From Kiloniellales bacterium (GTDB lineage Bacteria > Pseudomonadota > Alphaproteobacteria > Kiloniellales > JAKSBE01): 64,000 bases of DNA. The translations under genes and the position numbers were made by a program. Location: the NCBI GenBank assembly GCA_030066685.1, contig JASJBF010000027.1, positions 54,068-118,067 on the forward strand, written 5' to 3'. Each line of letters starts with the position of its first letter. The stretch's first letter is position 1. The notes under the pieces were generated by a model. That model ran no database searches. It was not told where the DNA came from and saw nothing but the letters and a program-made list of their open reading frames with translations. Below, one piece after another: positions 15,508-23,746 of this stretch.

Positions 15508-16788
15508 ATGGCGACATCAAGGAAAGGTACAGCCTTTTTCGGCTGGCGCGTGGTCTGGGCCGCCTTCGTCTTGGCGATCTTCGGCTGGGGGGTGGGCTTC
15601 TACGGGCCACCGGTGTTTCTCCATGCGGTCGTCGAGCGCAGCGGCTGGCCGCTAGCGCTGGTTTCGGGCGCCGTGACCTTCCACTTCCTCATCGGCGCCG
15701 CCGTGGTCGCCAAGCTCCCGGCGCTCTACGGACGTTTCGGCGTCCCGGCGGTCACCACCGCGGGCGCGTCGTCGCTGGCCGCCGGTGTGCTCGGCTGGGC
15801 CATGGCAGAAGAGCCCTGGCAGCTGTTTGCCGCCGCGCTCTTCAGCGGCGCGGGCTGGGTCGCCATGGGGGCGGCGGCGCTGAATGCGATCATCGCGCCC
15901 TGGTTCCGGCGCCGTCGTCCGGCGGCGCTGTCGTCCGCCTACAACGGGGCGAGCATCGGCGGCGTGGTGCTCTCGCCGCTTTGGGTCCTTCTCATCACGG
16001 AGGTCGGCTTCGTCCTCTCCGCCGCCTTGGTCGGCGTCGTCATGGTGGCGGTCGTCTGGGCGCTTTCCCGGTCGGTCTTCGCGAAGACGCCTTTGGCGCT
16101 GGGTCAGTCTCCGGACGGCGACGGCTCCGCGATCGTCTCACCCTGCGTGGCGGCCGCCGGCGCGCGGGCTCTGCCGGGGGCGGCCCTGTGGCAGGACCCT
16201 GCCTTCCTGACGCTGGCGGCCGGGATGGCGCTCGGGCTCTTCGCCCAGATCGGCCTGATCGCGCATCTCTTCTCGCTGCTCGTGCCGGCCCTCGGCGAAC
16301 GAGGCGCCGGCTTCGCCATGGGCTTGGCCACCGCCTGCGCCATCGCCGGCCGCTACCTCGTCGCTTGGCTCATGCCGTCCGCCGCCGACCGCCGCGTGCT
16401 TGCCGGCGCCAGCCACGCCGTGCAGCTGACGGGATCGCTGATCTTCATCGCCGCGGCGGGCGAAAGCACGCCGCTGCTCCTGCTCGGGGTGGTTCTCTTC
16501 GGCGCCGGCATCGGCAATGCCACGTCGCTGCCGCCCCTGATCGCGCAGGTCGAGTTCGCGGCGGAAGAGGTTCAGCGCGTCGTTTCGCTGATCGTGGCCA
16601 TAGGGCAGGCGACCTACGCCCTGGCGCCGGCCGTCTTCGGCATCCTTGGCGCCCTCGCGCCCGGCCACTTCGGCTTGCCTGCGGGCGACACCACGGTGTT
16701 CTTCGCCACCGCCGCCGTCATCCAGCTGCTGTCGATCGGCTGCTTTCTTCTCGGCCGGCGGCAAAGGACGACCTGCGCCCCGGCCTGA
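15508..16788 (+). CDS. MFS transporter
   Basis: A 426-residue major facilitator with about 12 hydrophobic segments in two six-helix halves separated by the cytoplasmic stretch around SVFAKTPLALGQSPDGDG (about 190-215). FGWRVVWAAFVLAIFGWGVGFYG at the N-terminus resembles the oxalate/formate- and monocarboxylate-type MFS subfamily. AGGGAG precedes ATG 15508; in-frame upstream codons overlap the regulator promoter and are not conserved-looking. It is probably an exporter induced by the ligand of the divergent ArsR protein. The substrate is unknown. Confidence 0.87.
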   Translation: MATSRKGTAFFGWRVVWAAFVLAIFGWGVGFYGPPVFLHAVVERSGWPLALVSGAVTFHFLIGAAVVAKLPALYGRFGVPAVTTAGASSLAAGVLGWAMAEEPWQLFAAALFSGAGWVAMGAAALNAIIAPWFRRRRPAALSSAYNGASIGGVVLSPLWVLLITEVGFVLSAALVGVVMVAVVWALSRSVFAKTPLALGQSPDGDGSAIVSPCVAAAGARALPGAALWQDPAFLTLAAGMALGLFAQIGLIAHLFSLLVPALGERGAGFAMGLATACAIAGRYLVAWLMPSAADRRVLAGASHAVQLTGSLIFIAAAGESTPLLLLGVVLFGAGIGNATSLPPLIAQVEFAAEEVQRVVSLIVAIGQATYALAPAVFGILGALAPGHFGLPAGDTTVFFATAAVIQLLSIGCFLLGRRQRTTCAPA

Positions 16789-17267
16789 CCACGCGCCCAC
16801 CGCCTCGAGGATCTACGGCACCTGCAGCGCCGACCGGGGGCCGCCTTCGGCCAAAAACGGCCCGTCGAGTCGGCGATCTCGAAGGCCGGTTCGGATCAGT
16901 AAGCCGACGATCTATGGGCCCGACGCTGATGCTCACTCTTGACCCGAAGTTGCCAACGTCCCGGTACTCAATACGAACTGGCCGGATGTACTCCACAAGT
17001 GCGAATTCGTTTGGATCGTCATGCCTTTAGGGATACTCTATTAGTAGTCCCAAGACTGAACGGAGTGGCCTTGGCGGTTTTGGCTGCTGGTTCAATTTCG
17101 GCAGGGACTAATTTGAAGAAATAGCACGACAGGTAGTCATCTCTGGCTCAAGGGAACTCCGGGAGGACGTCCGCCGGACTCCAGAATTCCGACAGGACAA
17201 GCCAACGATCTCACTGAGACCAGTTGTACGCCCGCTGCCTCCTTGGGTTCAACAAGGGGAGGTAAAT
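16789..17267. other. Intergenic region, lower GC, no gene recognised
   Basis: About 480 bp. The left part contains GCCGACCGGGGGCCGCCTTCGGCCAAA-like sequence, also found near 12810-12836 and so part of the repeat landscape of this region. From about 16930 base composition drops noticeably, anticipating the low-GC beta-helix gene. AGGGGAGGT just before 17268 is the ribosome site of that gene. No convincing open frame was found. Confidence 0.55.
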
Positions 17268-18698
17268 ATGATGAAGGTAGCAAGTTCCCTGCTTCTGAGC
17301 CTCGCCATCGTTACAACGATACCAGCCTTTGCGGACGATGATGATGATGATGACGATGGCGATCAAGGGGCGGGACGTCTTTTGAATGTGGACTGCGACA
17401 TCGGACAGACAATCACGAGGGCGCTTGAGCGCGCACAACCAGGCGACACGATAGTCGTTCGGGGAGCCTGCGATGAAACTGTCACCATCATGACGGACAA
17501 GCTGACGTTGGTGGGCAAGGCCGATGCAGTGATCGACGGCCAAGGTTCGTCAGACAATGTTGTGACCATTGACGGTGCGCGCGATGTGACACTTCGAAAC
17601 CTCATCCTGCAAAACGGCGACGGTGGCATTGTTATTCAAAGGCAGGCCTCCGCGACGCTGGAAGACCTGACGGTGCAGGACAACGCCGACGACGGCGTAG
17701 AAGTCGGCCAAAATGCGAACGCAATAATCACGAATTGCACTGCACAGAACAACGGAGACGAAGGCTTTCTTGCGGCCATCAACTCTAGCGTTGTATTCCT
17801 AGGCGGTACGCTGAAGAGCATAAGCAACGGCGGTGTGGGCATACAGGCCTCAGAATCATCTAGCATGTTTATTTTTGGTGCCTCAGTTGAAGCGACTGGA
17901 AATATCCAAGACGGCCTTGGCGTGTTTAGTTCCTCGCTCTTTGTATCCGACACTAGCACCTTGACCCTCGGAGACAACGGCGGCCGCGGATTGACGATAG
18001 CAGGGAATTCAGAAGCTAACTTACGTGGGGCTCTGACAATTGCCGGAAACGGCAGCGAAGGACTGCTGATCTTTGGTTCTTCAAATGCTACGCTCGATGG
18101 ATTCATTCTCATCGAGGGCAATGGATCTAACGATCCTCTGGGAATTGGCGGCTTGCACGTCAATCGAGTGTCCAACGCAAGGCTGATTGGCACTTTGGAG
18201 ATCCGCGGCAATGATGATTTTGGGCTTTCGATAGTCGAAAACTCCCACACCTTCATGGAGTCTGGGACACTGATTATCGAAGACAGTGTGAGCCATGGCA
18301 TTCTGGTATTCGAAGGCTCGCATTTGGAGTTAAGACCCCTTTTCGCTGACGTCGATGTTCAAATTCGTCGCAACGGTACGGATGGTATCCGTCTGGAGCA
18401 CAAATCCAGCGCCCGTCTTTCCGACGGCATAGTAATTTCAGACAACGCTCGCGACGGGATAAGGTGTCGCCGGGATTCTAGTGTTATTGCTAACGGTATT
18501 GGTATCACAGGCAACAACGCCGGTGGAATAAACGCTGATGACTGTCTCCTTGACATCGAGGATTCGAATATCGAGGGAGTGAGCGGAGGCATCACCGCTT
18601 CTTTCGGTTCACGCCTTTCGTTGTTTGGCAATTCTATTTCAGGAGGCATCGTCTGCGACAACACGGTTATAAGTCGGGGTGACAACATTTGCCCGTAA
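17268..18698 (+). CDS. Secreted right-handed beta-helix protein with N-terminal poly-Asp
   Basis: A 476-residue protein: signal peptide (about 1-22, ending PAFA), an Asp run of eight residues at once after cleavage, then about 20 short repeats of the pattern N-x-x-D/G-G-I/V typical of right-handed parallel beta-helices (for example NGDGGIVI, NADDGVEV, NGDEGFLA, NSSV). The two N-terminal Met codons are both possible starts. GC content is visibly below that of neighbours, suggesting horizontal acquisition. Four cysteines occur near the termini. Pectate-lyase-like catalysis is not supported by any visible active-site motif; adhesion or surface binding is an equally good guess. Confidence 0.8.
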   Translation: MMKVASSLLLSLAIVTTIPAFADDDDDDDDGDQGAGRLLNVDCDIGQTITRALERAQPGDTIVVRGACDETVTIMTDKLTLVGKADAVIDGQGSSDNVVTIDGARDVTLRNLILQNGDGGIVIQRQASATLEDLTVQDNADDGVEVGQNANAIITNCTAQNNGDEGFLAAINSSVVFLGGTLKSISNGGVGIQASESSSMFIFGASVEATGNIQDGLGVFSSSLFVSDTSTLTLGDNGGRGLTIAGNSEANLRGALTIAGNGSEGLLIFGSSNATLDGFILIEGNGSNDPLGIGGLHVNRVSNARLIGTLEIRGNDDFGLSIVENSHTFMESGTLIIEDSVSHGILVFEGSHLELRPLFADVDVQIRRNGTDGIRLEHKSSARLSDGIVISDNARDGIRCRRDSSVIANGIGITGNNAGGINADDCLLDIEDSNIEGVSGGITASFGSRLSLFGNSISGGIVCDNTVISRGDNICP

Positions 18699-18950
18699 AA
18701 CTTTCTGGTGCGGAGACTGCGTCGGATCTATCGAAGGGCTGGATCTGGCTACTCTTCCCCGACACGGCGGAGCCCGGCGGACGACCGCTTGACCCCTCAC
18801 AAAAGCTCTTCGCGGTCACACCGTGAAGGTCTCAAAGGGATCGATCCCCGCCGTCACGCCGCCGGCGGCAGGCGGTCGATCACCCCGTCCCTGCGGGCCC
18901 GGACCAGGGGCGAAGCGAGGCCGCTGGCAGACGGCGTCATGACCGGGCCG

Positions 18951-19111
18951 CCGGGGCGAGGGGCGGCCTCCGGGGGGCGCGCCGACGGGGTCTTTGCGAG
19001 CCGGGCCGCGGGGCCTTCATTTCCGGCCCGCGGATGCCCAAATCTAGGGGGTCGATTGCCCGAGCGCGGCGCCGGACCGCGCGGCGGGCGGCAGGATCTG
19101 GAGAAACGGCG
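18951..19111 (+). repeat. Upstream region of the cyclase gene, duplicated at 14333-14498
   Basis: This stretch is the source-like copy of the block at 14333-14498. Shared landmarks are GGGGCGAGGGGCGGCCTC, GGGGCCTTCATTT, CCCAAATCTAGG and GTCGATTGCCCGAGCGCGGC. It probably carries the cyclase promoter and its GGAG ribosome site (about 19100). The rest of the 18699-18950 gap shows no gene. Confidence 0.7.
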
Positions 19112-20743
19112 GTGAGCAACGTCATCGAGGCGGCCGAGGCCTTCGAACGGCACGAGGCCAAGGCGCACACGGGCTACCGGCTGGTGATCGAGCCGAGCGA
19201 CCGGCGCATCCGCGCGATCGCGGGCGGCGTGACCCTGGCCGACAGCCGCCGGGCGCTGGTCATGCACGAGACCCGCCTGCCGCCGGTCTACTACTTCCCG
19301 CGCGCGGACGTGCGCATGGACCTGCTGACCCCGACCGAGCACCGCACCTACTGCCCCTTCAAGGGTAACGCCTCCTACTGGAGCCTCGAGCTCGACGGCG
19401 AGACCGTCGAGAACCTGGCGTGGAGCTACGAGGCGCCCTTCGACGAGGCCGAGCTGGTCGGGAACTACATCGCCTTCTACCGGGACCGCATCGACACCTG
19501 GTTGGCCGAGGACGCCGAGATCACCCTGGCGCCGCCCGAGGACGCGCCCGCCGCCGACAACCCCCTGGTGCCCTGGCTGGTGCAGGAGGCCTGGCAGGCC
19601 AAGTCCTCGGAGGAGCTGGTGCGGCGCCTGGCCGAGGCCCTGGTCGCCCGGGGCATGCCGCTGATGCGCCTGCGAGTCATGATCCAGACCCTGAACCCGC
19701 AGCTCTTCGCCCACGCCTACACCTGGCGGGCCGAGACCGGCGAGGTGACCGAGTTCCAGGCCACCCACACCGGGATCCAGAGCAGCCAGTTCCGCGACAG
19801 CCCCCTGGCGGTGATCCTCAAGGGCGAGGGCGGCGTGCGCCGGCGCCTGGACGTGCCCAACCCGCGCCTCGACTACCCGATCCTCAAGGACCTGGTCGAG
19901 GAGGGCGCGACCGACTACGTCGCCATGCCGATGCGCTTCGCCGACGGGCAGATCAACATCATCACCATGGTCTCGCAGGAACCCGGCGGCTTCTCGACCG
20001 AGAGCCTGGGCCAGCTGCACGAGATCCTGCCCAACCTGAGCCGCCAGCTCGAGGCCCACGCCCAGCGGCTCTCCTCCCTGTCGCTGCTGCAGACCTACCT
20101 CGGCGGCAGCACCGGCGAGCGGGTCCTGGAGGGGCGGGTCAAGCGCGGCGACGGCGAGAACATCCACGCGGTGATCCTGTTCAGCGACCTGCGCGGTTCC
20201 ACCGTGCTGGCGGAGCGGCTCTCCCGCGAGGACTACCTGGCGGCCCTCAACCACTACTTCGACGGCATCGCCGGGGCGGTGATCGAGCAGGGCGGCGAGG
20301 TCCTCAAGTTCATCGGCGACGCGGTGCTCGCGATCTTCCCGATCGACGATCCGGCCAGCCGCGCGCCGGCGGCCTGCAGCGGCGCCCTGGCCGCGGTGCG
20401 CGACGCCGAGCGGCGGATCGCCGCCTGCAACGCCGAGCGCGCCGAGGCGGGCGAGGCGCCGCTTTCGGTCGGCATCGCCCTGCACCGCGGCGACCTGACC
20501 TACGGCAACATCGGCAGCGAGCGGCGACTGGACTTCACCGTCATCGGCTCGGCGGTCAACGAGGCCGCCCGCCTCGAGGAGCTGAGCAAGACCCTCGAGG
20601 CGCCGGTCATCGTCTCCGCCGCCTTCGCCGACAGCATCTCCGGCGAGCTGCTCTCCCTCGGCCGCCACGCCCTGCGCGGCGTCCGCGGCGACCAGGAGAT
20701 CTTCACCCTGCCGCCGGAGGCGGCGCCCGATCCAGAGGCGTGA
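19112..20743 (+). CDS. DUF427 - class III adenylate/guanylate cyclase fusion
   Basis: 543 residues from the GTG at 19112. Residues about 18-120 are a DUF427 domain (RIRAIAGGVTLADSRRALVMHET, YYFPRADVRMDLL, TYCPFKGNASYWSLE). A central sensor-like region (about 140-340) follows. The C-terminal third is a class III nucleotide cyclase with the metal-binding aspartates in LFSDLRGST (about D359) and FIGDAVLAIF (about D402). An earlier ATG at 19034 is possible but reads Arg-rich, unconserved sequence. DUF427 alone is a common small protein of unknown function; its fusion to a cyclase suggests it acts as sensor or regulator. Whether it makes cAMP or cGMP cannot be decided. Confidence 0.82.
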   Translation: MSNVIEAAEAFERHEAKAHTGYRLVIEPSDRRIRAIAGGVTLADSRRALVMHETRLPPVYYFPRADVRMDLLTPTEHRTYCPFKGNASYWSLELDGETVENLAWSYEAPFDEAELVGNYIAFYRDRIDTWLAEDAEITLAPPEDAPAADNPLVPWLVQEAWQAKSSEELVRRLAEALVARGMPLMRLRVMIQTLNPQLFAHAYTWRAETGEVTEFQATHTGIQSSQFRDSPLAVILKGEGGVRRRLDVPNPRLDYPILKDLVEEGATDYVAMPMRFADGQINIITMVSQEPGGFSTESLGQLHEILPNLSRQLEAHAQRLSSLSLLQTYLGGSTGERVLEGRVKRGDGENIHAVILFSDLRGSTVLAERLSREDYLAALNHYFDGIAGAVIEQGGEVLKFIGDAVLAIFPIDDPASRAPAACSGALAAVRDAERRIAACNAERAEAGEAPLSVGIALHRGDLTYGNIGSERRLDFTVIGSAVNEAARLEELSKTLEAPVIVSAAFADSISGELLSLGRHALRGVRGDQEIFTLPPEAAPDPEA

Positions 20744-20776
20744 CCGGCGCGCGTGACGTCGCGCCCTCCGACCGGG

Positions 20777-20999
20777 TCACCTCGGATCGCCTCGCGGATC
20801 TTCGGGCCGCGGCGCGCCGCCCCGGACCCTGGTCACCGCCCAGCGCTGCGCCTCTTCGCTCAGCCGCCCGACGGCCCCGTCGACGGAGATCCAGAGCGCC
20901 CGGTGATCCCGCTCCCTCGCCCGCGCGCGCCGGACGATCAGCTCGACCAGGTAGAAGTGGCAGAGCTTGTTGTAGTGGACCCGTTTCTCCGCCCGGCAT
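20777..20999 (-). pseudogene. Possible remnant of a minus-strand gene (C-terminal fragment)
   Basis: Downstream of an in-frame TAG at about 21005, the minus strand reads a protein-like frame with region-typical codons (KRVHYNKLCHFYLVELIVRR, later ALWISVDGAVGRLSEEAQ) to a TGA at 20777-20779. No start codon or ribosome site fits. I recognise no family. It may be the end of a disrupted gene or a chance frame in GC-rich DNA. Confidence 0.3.
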
Positions 21000-21179
21000 T
21001 TCTAGTCTCGAAGTCCAGCATGGTCCGGTCCTACCGCGGGATCCCGGACGGCCCGAGCGCTCGGGGATGATGAGGTCCGACAGCGACCAGAACGGATCGA
21101 GAGCAGCGACTTGTGCAGCCATCAAGAGCGCCGAGGGGTGATATCCGCCCTGCCTGGTGCCTTTTCGCAGCGGATCAGC

Positions 21180-21304
21180 TAGCGCACTTCCCGATCAGAC
21201 GCGTTCGCGTCTGGCCGGGAGTCGTGCGCTATCACTCTGAAGGTAGGGCATTACATCCGGCCAGATGGATCGCGAAGCGATTCCATCTGATCGGATAATG
21301 CCCT
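21180..21304. repeat. Composite palindromic repeat, left copy (inverted partner at 23230-23354)
   Basis: Two consecutive hairpin units: A at 21180-21231 (52 bp, TAGCGCAC...GTGCGCTA with core GACGCGTTCGCGTC) and B at 21245-21304 (60 bp, AGGGCATTA...TAATGCCCT with core GATCGCGAAGCGATTCC). The same A and B units occur in inverted order and orientation at 23230-23354, so the two copies bracket prs and the small secreted gene. Unit A also occurs alone at 50172-50223. Confidence 0.85.
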
Positions 21305-21351
21305 AGAACGGCCCTATCGGGACCAAGCAACACCGCGATAAGGGGAAGCCC

Positions 21352-22296
21352 ATGGCCGAATCAATTCAGATCGTTAGCGGTTCGGCACATCCAGCCTTCG
21401 CCGAGCAGGTCTGTCGGCACTTGGGTGTCGAAGTATGCAAGACCCGTATCGTCCGCTTCTCCAACGAGAACATGTTGGTGCAGATCGAAGAGAATGTCCG
21501 GGAGTCGGATGCTTTCGTCATCCAGCCCTCCTGCGTGCCCGTTTCGGACGGCATTGTCGAGCTTCTGATCACAATTGACGCCTTGAAGCACGCCTCGGCC
21601 AAGCGGGTGACCGCGGTCTTGCCTTACTTTCCCTATGCACGCTCCGACAAGAAGGACCAGCCGCGAATCTCTATCACGGCCCGGCTCATGGCGGACCTTT
21701 TGGAGGCCGCAGGCGCTGACCGGGTTCTGACGATGAATTTCCACTCACCGCAGGTGCAGGGCTTTTTTCGATTTCCCGTAGATCAGCTTCAGGCGGCACC
21801 GATCATCTGCGATCACTTGCTTACAACCCGGGAGCTTGCCGACTATGTCCTCGTCGCGGGCGATGTCGGCGAGGCCAAGGAAATTGGTGGCTACGCCAAC
21901 CGCCTCAACCTGCCGATCGCGATTGTCGACAAACGCCGCGATGGCGATGACGAGAAACCACGCGCGGTCGCTCTGATCGGCGACGTCGCCGGCAAGCACG
22001 CCTTGATCATCGACGACGAGATCGCCAGCGGCGGCACGCTGATGGAAGCAACGGCGTTCCTGCTGGATCATGGTGCGACCTCGGTCGAGGCGGCTGCGGT
22101 GCATCCGGTACTCTCGGGTCAAGCGGTGCAGCGTATCGCGGCCTCGCCACTGAAGTCGCTGGTGGTCACCAACACCATCCCCCTTGCCTCGGAGAAGCAG
22201 CTCGACATCATCGAAGTCTGCTCGGTCACCGAACTGTTCGCCGATGCCATCCTTGCGATCCACAACGGCTCGAGCATTTCCCGGTTGTTCCGGTAG
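21352..22296 (+). CDS. prs: Ribose-phosphate pyrophosphokinase (PRPP synthetase), divergent paralogue
   Basis: 314 residues, the normal class I length. PRPP synthetases make PRPP from ribose 5-phosphate and ATP for nucleotide, His and Trp synthesis. Visible motifs are the flexible loop YFPYARSDKKDQPR, the MNFHSPQVQGFF segment (usually DLHAxQIQGFF) and the PRPP-binding loop ALIIDDEIASGGT. The changes from canonical (DLHA to NFHS; RQDRK to RSDKK) show it is not a standard housekeeping copy. AAGGGGAAG precedes the ATG. It is isolated between inverted repeats, with slightly lower GC than region 1. A housekeeping prs presumably exists elsewhere. Confidence 0.88.
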   Translation: MAESIQIVSGSAHPAFAEQVCRHLGVEVCKTRIVRFSNENMLVQIEENVRESDAFVIQPSCVPVSDGIVELLITIDALKHASAKRVTAVLPYFPYARSDKKDQPRISITARLMADLLEAAGADRVLTMNFHSPQVQGFFRFPVDQLQAAPIICDHLLTTRELADYVLVAGDVGEAKEIGGYANRLNLPIAIVDKRRDGDDEKPRAVALIGDVAGKHALIIDDEIASGGTLMEATAFLLDHGATSVEAAAVHPVLSGQAVQRIAASPLKSLVVTNTIPLASEKQLDIIEVCSVTELFADAILAIHNGSSISRLFR

Positions 22297-22786
22297 AGCG
22301 AAACCGGGACGGAGCCAGAGGTTGATTGCCGAAGCAACCTCGGTTCGGGCAGTCTCGGTTTTGGCGCGTGGCGGCCCTTCGGCCTCATCTCGACTGGCCA
22401 AGCTCCTCAAACGAGTCCCAGACGATTGGCCAAGCCTGAACGCCCGCTTCGGGTCGACTTCAGCCTTTCGCGTTGATTGTCCAACACCACACCGGACGGC
22501 CATTTATGGCTAGAAATCGCCGTGCCCAGCGGTGGCTCGTCATTTCCGAGTTCGCCCCAACTCAGGACTCGTCAGAGCCGATGTCCGTTTTTTGCGGCGA
22601 CTACGACCACTGTCATCCCTGCTCCGGACGTGCGGTGATGGTTCGACCCACGGCAAGGTGTGACCCGAAGCAGAAGTCAGGGGCCCCTAATCTCTAGTCA
22701 GCCCAAAGTGTGATGAAACCCACTTAGCTCGCCTAGCAGAGGCTTATTCTCTATTGAACGCAACCTTAGTTGAATGGAGTGTGAGA
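22297..22786. other. Intergenic region without recognisable gene
   Basis: About 490 bp between prs and the small secreted protein gene. No frame shows a family match or a good ribosome site until TGGAGTGTGAGA at 22773-22786. It includes a run of six T at 22590-22595 without an adjoining strong hairpin. Confidence 0.5.
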
Positions 22787-23158
22787 ATGCGATGGACCAA
22801 GACACAAACGATCGCTGGCAGCCTTGTAGCAGCAGCTTTCGTAATCTTGGCGATGTCGCCCTGGGCAGACGCAAATGCAGCATGCGGCGCCTTCGTCAAC
22901 GGTCGCCCTATGACCGATGATTGGTGCCGCACTGCTACACAGATTTACGGATACGTGCAGCCCGGCCGTTACGTGGCTGATGACCGCGGGAACTGGTTCA
23001 ATCTCGACACTGGGCAATCGGGAAACGTTTACTTGGATTCCCAGAGCCCCGGGCGTCGCGGCAGCTCAAACAATGGTGGGGGCGGCCGTTGGACAAGTAC
23101 CACAATTGACCCCAGTGGGGGCTGCGAAGGTGGTAGCTGCGTCAATATATTGGATTAG
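22787..23158 (+). CDS. Small secreted protein of unknown function
   Basis: 123 residues beginning at ATG 22787, with GGAG upstream. A signal peptide is clear (basic MRWTK, hydrophobic IAGSLVAAAFVILAMSPWA, cleavage near ADANA). The mature part has four cysteines (ACGAF, DDWCRTA, GGCEGGSC), a Tyr/Gly-rich middle (IYGYVQPGRYVADDRGNWFNL) and a Gly/Asn/Ser-rich linker. I recognise no family. It shares the inverted-repeat-bracketed segment with prs. Codon use is less GC-biased than in core genes, consistent with transfer. Confidence 0.65.
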   Translation: MRWTKTQTIAGSLVAAAFVILAMSPWADANAACGAFVNGRPMTDDWCRTATQIYGYVQPGRYVADDRGNWFNLDTGQSGNVYLDSQSPGRRGSSNNGGGGRWTSTTIDPSGGCEGGSCVNILD

Positions 23159-23229
23159 TTCAAAAAGTTAGGGCCAGTTTCTGGTGCCGGTCCCGAACGG
23201 ACCGAGTACGGGCGGAGCTTGCCTGCGCG

Positions 23230-23354
23230 AGGGCATTATCCGATCAGATGGAATCGCTTTGCGATCCATCTGGCCGGATGTAATGCCCTCGTTGCAACGT
23301 GTTAGCGCACTACTCCCGGCCAGACGCGAATGCGTCTGATCGGGAAGTGCGCTA
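23230..23354. repeat. Composite palindromic repeat, right copy (inverted partner of 21180-21304)
   Basis: Unit B at 23230-23289 followed by unit A at 23303-23354: the reverse complement of the left copy, differing at only a few positions (for example core GAATCGCTTTGCGATCC against GGATCGCGAAGCGATTCC). Both copies are 125 bp including a spacer of 13 bp. The distance between the copies is about 1.9 kb. Confidence 0.85.
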
Positions 23355-23746
23355 GTTGGTCCACGACGGCGGTGCGCTCGGCAGTCGCGTTGGCAGCCAA
23401 GCTATAGGCGGTGGCCTGATGCGAATCGGCATGGAGCGCATGGCCGAGGCCAGAGAATCAGCCTGGTACCATCACAAAAGGCACTGTGAGCCTAACTGCT
23501 AAGGGCCGGGGGCCCCATTCCCTGGTGAGATCGACTGGCAGACGATGAGGTCGAGCCGGCCGCAACTCGCTGGGAACGCCCGAACCGATGGCCACAGGTG
23601 GACAACCGGTCTCCCCTTGAAAGCCGACGTCGACCGGCGAGGCCTGCTAGGGCCGACTCTGCTGCTTTTCGGTTGATGTGGCTGGCCACGTCAGCCTTCA
23701 ATTTGAGACGAAACCATTCTGCGCGCCGTCGCGGCCGACACCGTCT
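23355..23746. other. Intergenic region downstream of the acylase gene
   Basis: About 390 bp, no gene recognised. Short protein-like words (for example ESAWYHHKRHCEPN in the plus strand near 23450) are interrupted by stops and may be remnant coding DNA. There is no strong hairpin with T-tract. Confidence 0.45.

Noticed and set aside
16939..17124. 61-codon frame upstream of the beta-helix gene
   Set aside because: No ribosome site, no family pattern, and it spans a composition change.
18854..20668. Long minus-strand frame opposite the DUF427-cyclase gene
   Set aside because: Composition is low-complexity (Gly/Arg/Val/Ala) and the plus-strand gene has catalytic motifs.
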